Shown one piece after another: positions 20,813-29,768 of a stretch of DNA of 64,000 bases. Made by a program: the position numbers and the translations under genes. Source of the DNA: Enterobacteriaceae endosymbiont of Plateumaris consimilis (GTDB taxonomy: Bacteria > Pseudomonadota > Gammaproteobacteria > Enterobacterales > Enterobacteriaceae); NCBI RefSeq assembly GCF_012563145.1, contig NZ_CP046230.1, positions 2,333 through 66,332 of the forward strand, written 5' to 3'. Numbering within the stretch: the first letter of the stretch is position 1; every line of letters starts with the position of its first letter. A model generated the notes under the pieces. It worked only from the letters and a program-made list of their open reading frames with translations. It made no database searches and had not been told where the DNA came from.

Positions 20813-22450
20813 AGATAACTTTATTAATTTATTTAAATTGTTAATATCAATTCTTTTAAATAAGATTTTAAATTGTTTTATTTCACTACCTAAAAGTGGA
20901 TAATATAAATTATTAAAATTTAATTTTTTTTTTAAAAAAATTTCACTTTTTTTGGATAATATAGGCATAATTGGTTTTATATAAGTTATAATTACACGAA
21001 ACATATTAATACCCATAGAACAAATGTTTTGTATATTTAAATCTGTAATATTTTTTTTAGCTAATAACCAAGGTTTTTCATCATCAATATAACGATTAGC
21101 AATATCTGCTAATTTTAAAATTTCTTTTACAGCATGACTAAATTGTAAATTTATAAAGTAATTATGAATAATTTCTGATTTTTTAACAAAATTTAAATAT
21201 AATTTTTTATCAATATTATCTGATAATTTATTATTAAAAAAATGATTTATAAAATATGATGTACGAGATGCTAAATTAACTATTTTATTAACAATACCAT
21301 TATTAATTTGTATTACAAAATCATCTAAATTTAAATCAATATCATCTGTATTTAAAGATAATTTTGAAGCATAATAAAAACGTAAACTATCAGAATCTAC
21401 ATATTTTAACCAATTTTTTGCAGTAATAAATGTACCTTTTGATTTGGACATTTTATTACCATTTAATGTTACATGACCATGAACAAACAATTTAGTAGGT
21501 TTTCTAAAATTACTTCCTTCTAAAATAGCTGGCCAAAATAAACTATGAAAATAAATTATATCTTTTCCTATAAAATGATATAATTCTGTTATGGAATTAA
21601 TATTCCACCATTCATAAAAATTTAATTTTTTGTTTTTATTACATAGATTTTTAAATGTACTAATATATCCAATAGGTGCATCTAACCAAACATAAAAATA
21701 TTTATTTATTGTTCCTGGTATTTTAAAACCAAAATACGGTGTATCTCTAGTTATATCCCATAATTTTAATCCAGATATAAACCATTCTTTAACTTTATGT
21801 TCTACTGATTTTTGTAAAACTCCTGAACTGATCCATTTTTTAATTTTATCAGTAAATTGAGGTAAATCAAAAAAATAATGTTCAGTAATACGTAATTCTG
21901 GAATTGTATTAGATAAAATAGAAATAGGTTTTATTAAATCAATACTATTATAAGTTGATCCACAAACTTCACAATTATCACCATATTGATTTAAAGTTTT
22001 ACATTTTGGACATGTACCTTTAACAAATCTATCTGGTAAAAATAGACCATAATTATGATCAAATAATTGGCTAATTATTTTTTTTTTTATAAAATTTTTT
22101 TTTTTTAAACGTAAATAAATAGAATTAGATATTAAACGATTTTCATCACTATGAGTAGTATAATAATTATTATAACTAATATTAAATTTTTTAAAATCTG
22201 ATATGTGTTGTTTATGTATTTGAGAAATCATTTTTTCTGGAGTGATATTTAATTCTTGAGATTTTAACATAATAGCAGTACCATGAGCATCATCTGCACA
22301 TATGAAATATATTTCATTAGAATAATATAATTTATTATGTCTTACCCAAATATCTGCTTGAATATGTTCTAACATATGTCCTAAATGAATAGGACCATTT
22401 GCATATGGTAAAGCACAGGTAACTAATATTTTTTTTTTATACTTCATCAT
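20804..22450 (-). CDS. metG: Methionyl-tRNA synthetase, lacking the C-terminal dimerisation domain
   Basis: Charges initiator and elongator tRNA-Met. It has 548 residues from the ATG at 22450 (E. coli 677). The frame extends to a TTG at 22474, but the ATG pair at 22450/22447 aligns with the E. coli N-terminus (KKKILVTCALPYANG). HLGH (22-25), the zinc knuckle CPKC...CEVC and the KMSKS loop (GNKMSKSKGTF) are intact. The protein ends right after the alpha-helical anticodon-binding domain. The roughly 120-residue EMAPII/Trbp111-like C-terminal domain, which dimerises the E. coli enzyme, is absent, predicting a monomer. Truncated E. coli MetRS of this type is known to be active. Confidence 0.96.
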   Translation of the reverse strand: MMKYKKKILVTCALPYANGPIHLGHMLEHIQADIWVRHNKLYYSNEIYFICADDAHGTAIMLKSQELNITPEKMISQIHKQHISDFKKFNISYNNYYTTHSDENRLISNSIYLRLKKKNFIKKKIISQLFDHNYGLFLPDRFVKGTCPKCKTLNQYGDNCEVCGSTYNSIDLIKPISILSNTIPELRITEHYFFDLPQFTDKIKKWISSGVLQKSVEHKVKEWFISGLKLWDITRDTPYFGFKIPGTINKYFYVWLDAPIGYISTFKNLCNKNKKLNFYEWWNINSITELYHFIGKDIIYFHSLFWPAILEGSNFRKPTKLFVHGHVTLNGNKMSKSKGTFITAKNWLKYVDSDSLRFYYASKLSLNTDDIDLNLDDFVIQINNGIVNKIVNLASRTSYFINHFFNNKLSDNIDKKLYLNFVKKSEIIHNYFINLQFSHAVKEILKLADIANRYIDDEKPWLLAKKNITDLNIQNICSMGINMFRVIITYIKPIMPILSKKSEIFLKKKLNFNNLYYPLLGSEIKQFKILFKRIDINNLNKLIKLSKY

Positions 22451-22551
22451 AATTTTATTTATAAAATGAAACAATTTTTATGTTTTACTTTAAAATAGTA
22501 TCATTTTATTTTTGTTAAAAATAGTAAATAGTAAATTTATTTAAAAATAAT

Positions 22552-23082
22552 TTAATGAGATACATTATTATATAATCTTATAATAAAATTATTTCCTATA
22601 GGAAATAATAAATATAAAGATAATATTAATAATACATAACAAAAAATTTCTTCTTTAAAAAAATTATTTTTTATAATAGGTAATGAAAATTTTTTTTTGT
22701 ATGGCCATAATAATGGTACTCCATAAGGAGTTAACATATCAGAACATATATGACTTGAATAACCTATTATAAATCCTATTTTTATATCAATAGGAATAAT
22801 ATTAAAACTATAATAATTTAAAAAAATTATAATAATAATTAAAGATAATAAACTATGTGTAAATCCTCGATGACCAAATATTTTAGATATTATATATGAA
22901 AATATCTTTATTTTATTTCCTAAAAAAGATTTAGGATGATCAATATCTGGCAATAAACATGTAATTATTGATGCTGGAATTATATGCCACCAATCATATT
23001 GGATTATATATTTATTTAAAATAAAATGTTGAATTAAAATGCTACTAGATATAGCAAAAATTATATGTCCTTTAAATTTCAT
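22552..23082 (-). CDS. ydjM: YdjM-family inner-membrane protein (DUF457, putative metal-dependent hydrolase)
   Basis: 176 residues (E. coli YdjM about 196), with about four hydrophobic helices. Motifs typical of the family: WWHIIPASIITCLLPDIDHP (positions about 31-50), GHRGFTHSLLS, and GYSSHICSDMLTPYGVPLLWP. The conserved His/Asp residues could bind metal. In E. coli ydjM is an SOS (LexA) gene of unknown biochemical role; no LexA box was seen here. It sits between metG and rnb on the same strand, 25 nt from rnb. Why a reduced genome keeps it is unclear; a role in envelope lipid metabolism is only a guess. Family call good, function unknown. Confidence 0.82.
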   Translation of the reverse strand: MKFKGHIIFAISSSILIQHFILNKYIIQYDWWHIIPASIITCLLPDIDHPKSFLGNKIKIFSYIISKIFGHRGFTHSLLSLIIIIIFLNYYSFNIIPIDIKIGFIIGYSSHICSDMLTPYGVPLLWPYKKKFSLPIIKNNFFKEEIFCYVLLILSLYLLFPIGNNFIIRLYNNVSH

Positions 23083-23107
23083 TTATATAACCTAAAATAA
23101 ATCTATT

Positions 23108-25048
23108 CTATTTTGCTAATTTAACAATTATATTATACGTATCAATATTAATTTCTTTAATAATAACTTTAATTTCATCACATAATTTAAATGTTAACTT
23201 GTTTTTAATATAAATTAAACCTTTTTCTGAATTAATATTAATTTCATTAATAATTGGATATAAAAATTTTTTGGGTATAAAAGCATATGCACCATTCTTT
23301 ATTAAACGTACACGTATTCCAATATATAATATATCAATTATTTTAGATATAAAAACTTCTTTTGTATAAATACTATTTTTTAAAAATTTATAATATAACC
23401 AAGAAGATAAATCTTTGGAAGCTTGTTTATTTAAACATTTTATTTTATTCATCAAATAAAATATTTTATTTGATGGTTTATTAATTATTTCTTTTCTAAT
23501 TATAGATTTTAATAATCTATGATTAATTATATCTCCAAACTTTCGAATAGGAGATGTCCAAGTAGCATAACATTTAACACCTAAATAAAAATGAGGTGCA
23601 GGTTTTACATGGAATATTGTCATTAATTGATATTTTTTTAAACGTTGTTTTAATAATTGTAAATTTTCTAATTTATCATTTATTTTTTTAAATCCTTTTA
23701 AATTTATTAAAAATGATACATTACATTCAATATTATATTCTTTTAATAAAGATATTACTTTATTTATTTTATTATAATTAAAACCATTATTTATATTATA
23801 AACTCCAAAACCTAATTTTTTTTTTAATATTTTTGCTGCACATATATTAGCTGCTATCATTGTTTCTTCAATAATTTTATGTGCAATACGTTTTTCCTCT
23901 ATTATTATATTTAATATTTTTCCTTTATGATTAAATATAAATTTATAATCTTTATTATTAAATAATAATACATTTTTATTTTTCCATTTAATACGATATT
24001 GATAAAATTTATATAATAACAATATTTGTTGCTTTACATCATTATTTTTTGGATTCCAATTTCCTATATTTTCTAACCAATTAGATACATTATAATAACT
24101 TAATTTAGCTTTGGATTGTATCCAAGCTATAGAAAAATCTATTTGTTCTAATAAAATACCATGATTATTAATTTGCATTTTACATATTAATGCTGACCTG
24201 GTTTGATTAGGATTTAAAGAACATAAATTTTCTGATAAAAATTTAGGTAGTAAAGGAACAGTAAAACCAGGTAAATAATTAGTAAACATACGTTTTAATG
24301 CAATTTTATTTAATTCACTATCTTCAGATATATAAGATGTAGGATCAGCTATAGCTACATAAATAATTAATTTTTTTTCAGACATTTCTTTTATAAAAAT
24401 AGCATCATCTATATCTTTAGTATCATTATTATCTATTGTAATAAAACATAAATCTGTAAGATCTTCTCTATATAAATTTTTGTCTAAAATATGTATATTT
24501 TTACATAAATCATCACTTGGAGGATCAATTTCAAGATTATATTTAGAAAGTATTGTCCACCATGGAATTAAATAATTATTATTTTTAGTTATATGTTCTA
24601 AAATTTCTGCAATAAAAACGTTTTTTTGTGTTTTTAAAGGATGATTAACTATAGTTGCAATTACTTTTTCTTTATTTTGAAAAATATGTTTAATATTTTT
24701 TTTAGAAAAACATTCTATAATTATATTGTGTAAAAGTTTATTTTCTGGAATAACAAATAATTTATTATTATTTATTTTTATGTTTCCTATAAAAAAATTT
24801 ATTGATGATTTTAATAACTTAATAGGAATAGCTACTAATTTATTATTAATATGTTTAATACTAGCAATTACATAATCGTCATGGATTACGTATTTTATAT
24901 ATAAATTAGATATTTCATATATTTGATTTGATTCTGTTTCTAATATACCAAATTTTTTATTAAAAATTTTAATATTACCTTTTACTAGAAAAGATTTATT
25001 AGAAAATTTTTCTTTTAGTGATAGTAATACTTTATTATTATTTAACAT
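23108..25048 (-). CDS. rnb: Exoribonuclease II
   Basis: Processive 3'-5' hydrolytic exoribonuclease for mRNA turnover. It has 646 residues (E. coli 644). The N-terminal cold-shock/OB domains are followed by the RNB catalytic domain with the acidic metal site in DNNDTKDIDDAIFI, then VAIADPTSYI and CYATWTSPIRKFGDIINHRLL. A C-terminal S1-like domain completes the protein. The sequence is highly Lys/Asn/Ile biased outside the active site. It begins about 66 bp downstream of the ssb stop, on the same strand. Confidence 0.95.
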   Translation of the reverse strand: MLNNNKVLLSLKEKFSNKSFLVKGNIKIFNKKFGILETESNQIYEISNLYIKYVIHDDYVIASIKHINNKLVAIPIKLLKSSINFFIGNIKINNNKLFVIPENKLLHNIIIECFSKKNIKHIFQNKEKVIATIVNHPLKTQKNVFIAEILEHITKNNNYLIPWWTILSKYNLEIDPPSDDLCKNIHILDKNLYREDLTDLCFITIDNNDTKDIDDAIFIKEMSEKKLIIYVAIADPTSYISEDSELNKIALKRMFTNYLPGFTVPLLPKFLSENLCSLNPNQTRSALICKMQINNHGILLEQIDFSIAWIQSKAKLSYYNVSNWLENIGNWNPKNNDVKQQILLLYKFYQYRIKWKNKNVLLFNNKDYKFIFNHKGKILNIIIEEKRIAHKIIEETMIAANICAAKILKKKLGFGVYNINNGFNYNKINKVISLLKEYNIECNVSFLINLKGFKKINDKLENLQLLKQRLKKYQLMTIFHVKPAPHFYLGVKCYATWTSPIRKFGDIINHRLLKSIIRKEIINKPSNKIFYLMNKIKCLNKQASKDLSSWLYYKFLKNSIYTKEVFISKIIDILYIGIRVRLIKNGAYAFIPKKFLYPIINEININSEKGLIYIKNKLTFKLCDEIKVIIKEINIDTYNIIVKLAK

Positions 25049-25114
25049 AAGATAAAATCTTTTAATTATATTAATAATACAAAAATATTTTTATTATAAA
25101 ATATACATTTATAA

Positions 25115-25639
25115 TTAAAATGGAATATCATCTTCAAAATCAATAATATTTTCATGTTTATCTGATAATAATGATTGATTATTTTCTTTATTTATTAAAT
25201 CATTATCTGTTTTTGAATTCCAATGATTATTTTCTAATTTATTTTTATTATTAATTGGTTGTTTATTCATTATATTTTCATTTTGACGATTATTTCCTAA
25301 CATTTGCATAGTACCTCCTATACTAACTATTACTTCAGTAATATAATGATTTTGTCCATTTTGATCTTGCCATTTTCTTGTTTGTAAATATCCTTCTATA
25401 TATACTTGAGATCCTTTTCGTAAATATTCATTAGCGATTTCTGCTAATTTACCAAAAATTACAATTCTATGCCATTCTGTTTTTTCTTTATTTTCTTTAG
25501 TTTGTTTATCTTTCCAATTTTCTGAAGTAGCCATTATAATATTAACAACAGCATTACCATTCGGCATATAACGAATTTCAGGATCTTTTCCTAAATTGCC
25601 TATTAAAATTACTTTATTAATACCTCTTTTACTAGACAT
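25115..25639 (-). CDS. ssb: Single-stranded DNA-binding protein
   Basis: Coats ssDNA in replication and repair and recruits partners through its tail. It has 174 residues (E. coli 178). The OB fold starts [19 protein letters not shown] and contains [17 protein letters not shown] and [20 protein letters not shown]. The linker is Asn/Lys-rich rather than Gly/Gln-rich, reflecting base composition. The protein ends in FEDDIPF, keeping the acidic partner-binding tip. All expected parts are present. Confidence 0.97.
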   Translation of the reverse strand: MSSKRGINKVILIGNLGKDPEIRYMPNGNAVVNIIMATSENWKDKQTKENKEKTEWHRIVIFGKLAEIANEYLRKGSQVYIEGYLQTRKWQDQNGQNHYITEVIVSIGGTMQMLGNNRQNENIMNKQPINNKNKLENNHWNSKTDNDLINKENNQSLLSDKHENIIDFEDDIPF

Positions 25640-25711
25640 AATATGTTCCTTTTTTTAAAAAAATAAATTATTAAAAATAATTTAAAAAGTTTTATATAAA
25701 AATCAATTAAG

Positions 25712-26581
25712 TTAATAATGTTCTATTGATAAACGTAACTTTTTCATAGCATTTTTTTCTAATTGACGAATTCTTTCAGCAGAAATACCATAATAATTAG
25801 CTAACTCTTGTAATGTAGTTTTATTTTTATTTTTATTTAACCAACGAGAATATATTATATTTCTACTACGTTGATCTAATTTTAATATGGCATTGGATAA
25901 CTTATGTGAAATATAATCTTTCCAATTATTTTGTTCAATATCGTAAGCAAAATTAGATTGTTTATCTTGAAGATAATATGTAGAATTAGTATTTTTATTA
26001 TTTTTAATATTATTTTGTATCGGAAAATCAAATGTCATATCCTGTGATGACATTCTTGATTCCATTTCTTTTACATCTTTAATTGATACTCCTAATTCTT
26101 GAGCTACCATATTAATTTCTTCTATATTAAACCAACCTAATCTTTGTTTAGCTTTACGTAAGTTAAAAAATAATTTTCTTTGTGCTTTAGTTGTTGCTAC
26201 TTTTACTATACGCCAATTTCGTAATACATACTCATGTATTTCTGCTTTTATCCAATGAACAGCAAAAGAAACTAAACGAACACCTATTTCTGGATTAAAT
26301 CTACGAACAGCTTTCATTAAACCAATATTGCCTTCCTGTATAAGATCAGCTAACTGTAATCCATAACCAGAATATTTTTTAGCTACATGTACAACAAAAC
26401 GTAAATGAGATAAAATTAATTTTTTTGCAGATATAATATCACCTTTATAAAACAATTTGTTTGATAATTCTTTTTCTTCTTTATGAGTTAGCATAGGCCA
26501 TATATTAGTTATATATATATATGACTCTAAAGTTCCTAATGGAGTTATGGATGATGTTAACATCATATCTTTAATCATCAT
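25712..26581 (-). CDS. rpoH: RNA polymerase heat-shock sigma factor, sigma-32
   Basis: Directs polymerase to heat-shock promoters; 289 residues (E. coli 284). Region 2 ([57 protein letters not shown]) is almost identical to E. coli, and the RpoH box [17 protein letters not shown] is intact. Region 4 helix-turn-helix ([20 protein letters not shown]) closes it. Start: AAGAGGA is only 1 nt from the first ATG (26581), so the second ATG at 26578 may be used. In E. coli the order is rpoH-ftsX-ftsE-ftsY; here ftsX and ftsE are deleted and ftsY is 42 bp upstream. Confidence 0.97.
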   Translation of the reverse strand: MMIKDMMLTSSITPLGTLESYIYITNIWPMLTHKEEKELSNKLFYKGDIISAKKLILSHLRFVVHVAKKYSGYGLQLADLIQEGNIGLMKAVRRFNPEIGVRLVSFAVHWIKAEIHEYVLRNWRIVKVATTKAQRKLFFNLRKAKQRLGWFNIEEINMVAQELGVSIKDVKEMESRMSSQDMTFDFPIQNNIKNNKNTNSTYYLQDKQSNFAYDIEQNNWKDYISHKLSNAILKLDQRSRNIIYSRWLNKNKNKTTLQELANYYGISAERIRQLEKNAMKKLRLSIEHY

Positions 26582-26623
26582 ATCCTCTTAAAGTTTTAAC
26601 AAAACTTAATTTTTTAATAAATT

Positions 26624-27592
26624 TTAATTTTTATAAAAAATAGCATTAATAAATTCTTTAGCATTAAATAAATGTAAATTAGTAATCTTTTCTCCAGAAC
26701 CAATATACCTGATTGGTATACCAAATTCATTAGCTAAAGAAAAAATAATTCCTCCTTTAGCTGTTCCATCAACTTTAGTAACAGTTATACCTGTAACTCC
26801 AATACTATCATGAAATATTTTTAATTGATTAATAGAATTTTGTCCAATATTAGCATCTAATATTAACATGATCTCATCAGGGGGAGATTGATTATTAACT
26901 TTTTTAATTACGCGAACAATCTTTTTTAATTCTTCTATTAAATTTAAATTATTATGTAATCTACCTGCTGTATCTGCTATTAATATATCAATATTTTTAT
27001 TTTTAGCTTTATAAAAAGCATCAAAAATTACAGATGCACTATCTTTTTTTTTATAGTTATTTACAATATAACTATGACTTTTATTACTCCAAAAAGTTAA
27101 TTGTTTATCAGCACCAGCTCTAAAAGTATCTCCAGATGCTAAAAGTACTGATTTATTATTTTTATAAAAATAATAAGCTAATTTTCCTATAGTAGTTGTT
27201 TTACCAACACCATTTACACCAATAATTAAAATTATAAATGGTTTCTTATTACCAATAATTAATGGACGTTCTACAGGAATTAATATATTTAACATTTCAT
27301 GTTTTATATAATCATATAATAAAAATGAACTTTGTAATTTTTTTTTATCTGCATATTTAGATACTAAATTAATAATTTTTTTAGTTGTTTTTAATCCTAC
27401 ATCAGCAGTAATTAAAGTTTTTGTTAAAGAATTAAATAGTTTTTCATCTATAATATTTTTATTACTAAAAATCTTAATAATTTCTTTACCAATATTTCTA
27501 CTAGTTTTTAATAAACTATTTTTTAAATAACTAAAAAATCCTTGTTTTTTTTTAACTATTGCAGCAGGAATAGATATTTTATTTTGTGTCAT
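26624..27592 (-). CDS. ftsY: Signal recognition particle receptor FtsY, NG domain only
   Basis: SRP receptor GTPase for co-translational membrane targeting. It has 322 residues against 497 in E. coli: the long acidic A domain is missing. The amphipathic membrane-targeting helix at the start of the NG domain survives (GFFSYLKNSLLKTSRNIG, 18-35), followed by G1 GVNGVGKTTTIGKL (125-138), DTFRAGA (155-161), DTAGR (207-211), TKVDGTAKGG, and the closing GSGEKITNLHLFNAKEF. The NG domain with this helix is sufficient in E. coli, so function is expected. It is divergent from rsmD, as in E. coli. Confidence 0.97.
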   Translation of the reverse strand: MTQNKISIPAAIVKKKQGFFSYLKNSLLKTSRNIGKEIIKIFSNKNIIDEKLFNSLTKTLITADVGLKTTKKIINLVSKYADKKKLQSSFLLYDYIKHEMLNILIPVERPLIIGNKKPFIILIIGVNGVGKTTTIGKLAYYFYKNNKSVLLASGDTFRAGADKQLTFWSNKSHSYIVNNYKKKDSASVIFDAFYKAKNKNIDILIADTAGRLHNNLNLIEELKKIVRVIKKVNNQSPPDEIMLILDANIGQNSINQLKIFHDSIGVTGITVTKVDGTAKGGIIFSLANEFGIPIRYIGSGEKITNLHLFNAKEFINAIFYKN

Positions 27593-27719
27593 AATGTTTT
27601 ATTGTATATATATAATTTTATAATTTTAATTTGATAAAAGATACTTAATATTAAGTATAATAAATATTATTTAATTAATATATAAAAAAATAATATTTCA
27701 ATTTATTAATTAAGATTTA

Positions 27720-28310
27720 ATGTTTTTATATATAGTCAATATTATTCATATGAACAAAATAAATATTATTTCAGGAAAATGGAAAGGTAAAAAAATATAT
27801 GTGATTAAAGATAAAAATTTAAGACCTACAATGAATTTTATTCGTGAAAATTTATTTAATTGGTTATCTAAAAATCTATATATGCTAAAATGTTTAGATT
27901 GTTATGCTGGTACTGGAGCTCTTAGTTTTGAAGCTTTATCAAGAAATGCTTTATCTGCTACTTTAATTGAAAATAATTTTAAAATTTTTCAACAATTAAG
28001 AAAAAATTCTATTTTATTACAAACTAAAAAAATAATGTTAATTTATAAAAATACTTTGGATTATTTATCTACACGTGGGAATCAATATGATTTAATTTTT
28101 ATAGATCCTCCATTTTCTAAAAAAAATATATTAATTGAAAAAACTTGTTTTTTATTAGAAAACAATTATTGGTTAAAAAATAATGCATTAATTTATCTTG
28201 AATATAAAATAAATAGTACAAAAATTGTATTACCAAAAAATTGGTTTTTATATCGTAAGAGAAAATTAAGTATTGTAAATTATGAATTATATAAAAGAAA
28301 TTATATTTAA
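27720..28310 (+). CDS. rsmD: 16S rRNA (guanine966-N2)-methyltransferase RsmD
   Basis: Methylates G966 of 16S rRNA during 30S assembly; 196 residues (E. coli 198). Visible motifs: NIISGKWKGKKI, LRPTMNFIRENLFNWL, the SAM-binding LDCYAGTGALSFEALSR, and the catalytic DPPF in LIFIDPPFS. Two starts are possible, ATG 27720 and ATG 27750; the longer one gives the E. coli length but neither has a clear Shine-Dalgarno. It is divergent from ftsY and convergent with tusA, the E. coli order with yhhLMN and zntA deleted. Confidence 0.94.
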   Translation: MFLYIVNIIHMNKINIISGKWKGKKIYVIKDKNLRPTMNFIRENLFNWLSKNLYMLKCLDCYAGTGALSFEALSRNALSATLIENNFKIFQQLRKNSILLQTKKIMLIYKNTLDYLSTRGNQYDLIFIDPPFSKKNILIEKTCFLLENNYWLKNNALIYLEYKINSTKIVLPKNWFLYRKRKLSIVNYELYKRNYI

Positions 28311-28317
28311 TATACAA

Positions 28318-28599
28318 TTATTTATTAAAATTTTTTATTACAAATAAATAAGGAATAGAATTTATTTTTTTTTTAATAATTTTATATTTCATAAATAAAC
28401 AAAATTGTTTTATATCTAAATAAACTAAGTTATTATCAGTAATAATAAGTAAAGTTTGATTTTTTATCATATTGCGAGTTTTTTTTTTAATCATTATTAA
28501 TGTTTCAGGACAATGAAAACCTTTTATATTTAAAATATAAGTAGGATTACTATAAAATTTTTTAATTCCATAATTATTAATTATATTATTATTATTCAA
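28318..28599 (-). CDS. tusA: Sulfurtransferase TusA
   Basis: Small persulfide carrier that accepts sulfur from IscS and passes it to TusBCD and TusE. It has 93 residues (E. coli 81). The conserved GFHCPETLIMIKKK holds the active cysteine (Cys30), followed by TLLIITDN, DIKQFCLFM and PYLFVIKNF. It has a longer, Asn-rich N-terminus than E. coli. It is convergent with rsmD across 7 bp. With tusE (7.8 kb) it shows the 2-thiouridine pathway is kept; TusBCD and MnmA are not in this window. Confidence 0.92.
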   Translation of the reverse strand: MNNNNIINNYGIKKFYSNPTYILNIKGFHCPETLIMIKKKTRNMIKNQTLLIITDNNLVYLDIKQFCLFMKYKIIKKKINSIPYLFVIKNFNK

Positions 28600-28691
28600 A
28601 ATAAGACTATTTATATATATTCATAAAATGTTTTATATTAACATACAATATAAAAAAATTGTATTTAAAGATATATTTATAAGGAAACTTT

Positions 28692-29696
28692 GTGAATTTA
28701 ACAAAAGAAAAACAAAAAGTTCTTGATGATGCTATTTCTCAAATAGAAAAACAATTTGGAAAAGGTTCTATTATGAGACTAGGTGATAATAGAACTATGG
28801 ATATAGAATCTATATCAACAGGATCTATAACTTTAGATATAGCTTTAGGTATAGGTGGATTACCTATTGGTCGTATTGTAGAAATATATGGTCCAGAAGC
28901 TTCAGGAAAAACTACATTAACATTACAAGTTATAGCTGAAGCTCAAAAAGCCGGTAAAATATGTGCTTTTATTGATGCAGAACATGCTTTAGATCCTATA
29001 TATGCTAAAAAACTTCATGTTGATATTAATCGTTTATTATGTTCTCAACCTGATACAGGAGAACAAGCATTAGAATTATGTGATGCATTAGCTAAATCAG
29101 GTATAGTAGATGTTATTATTGTAGATTCTGTAGCAGCATTAACACCTAAAGCAGAAATTGAAGGAGAAATAGGAGACTCTCATATAGGATTAGCTGCTAG
29201 AATGATGAGTCAAGCAATGCGTAAATTAGCTAGTAATTTAAAACAATCTAATACATTATTAATTTTTATAAATCAAATACGTATGAAAATAGGTGTATTA
29301 TTTGGTAATCCTGAAGTTACCACTGGTGGTAATGCTTTAAAATTTTATTCTTCTATAAGATTAGATATTCGTAAAATTGGTAATGTTAAAAATGGAGATA
29401 ATATTATTGGTAGTGAAACAAGAGTAAAAGTAGTAAAAAATAAAGTTGCTGTACCTTTTAAACAAGCAGAATTTCAAATTATATATGGAGAAGGAATCAA
29501 TATTTATGGAGAATTATTAGATTTAGGTGTTACACAAAAATTAATAGAAAAATGTGGTTCATGGTATAGTTATAAAAATGAAAAAATAGGACAAGGAAAA
29601 TTAAATGCTATAAATTTTTTAAAACAAAATAAAAAAAAAGCAAATGATATTGAATCAAAATTAAGAGAAATTTTATTAAATAAAAATATTTTTTAA
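28692..29696 (+). CDS. recA: Recombinase RecA, short C-terminal tail
   Basis: ssDNA-dependent ATPase for strand exchange. It has 334 residues against 353 in E. coli, starting with GTG (28692) after AAGGAAACTTT. Walker A GPEASGKT (67-74), [10 protein letters not shown], the L1/L2 loops ([29 protein letters not shown]) and INQIRMKIG are intact. The acidic C-terminal tail that damps activity in E. coli is missing; the protein stops after [10 protein letters not shown]. No LexA box (CTG-N10-CAG) is visible upstream and recX is gone, so expression is probably constitutive (inference). alaS follows after 72 nt, as in E. coli. Confidence 0.97.
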   Translation: MNLTKEKQKVLDDAISQIEKQFGKGSIMRLGDNRTMDIESISTGSITLDIALGIGGLPIGRIVEIYGPEASGKTTLTLQVIAEAQKAGKICAFIDAEHALDPIYAKKLHVDINRLLCSQPDTGEQALELCDALAKSGIVDVIIVDSVAALTPKAEIEGEIGDSHIGLAARMMSQAMRKLASNLKQSNTLLIFINQIRMKIGVLFGNPEVTTGGNALKFYSSIRLDIRKIGNVKNGDNIIGSETRVKVVKNKVAVPFKQAEFQIIYGEGINIYGELLDLGVTQKLIEKCGSWYSYKNEKIGQGKLNAINFLKQNKKKANDIESKLREILLNKNIF

Positions 29697-29768
29697 AAAC
29701 TATTACTATTTTTTAATAAATTGTAAATTTTAAAAAAAATAAACAAATAAATTAAAGGTTTTTTATCC

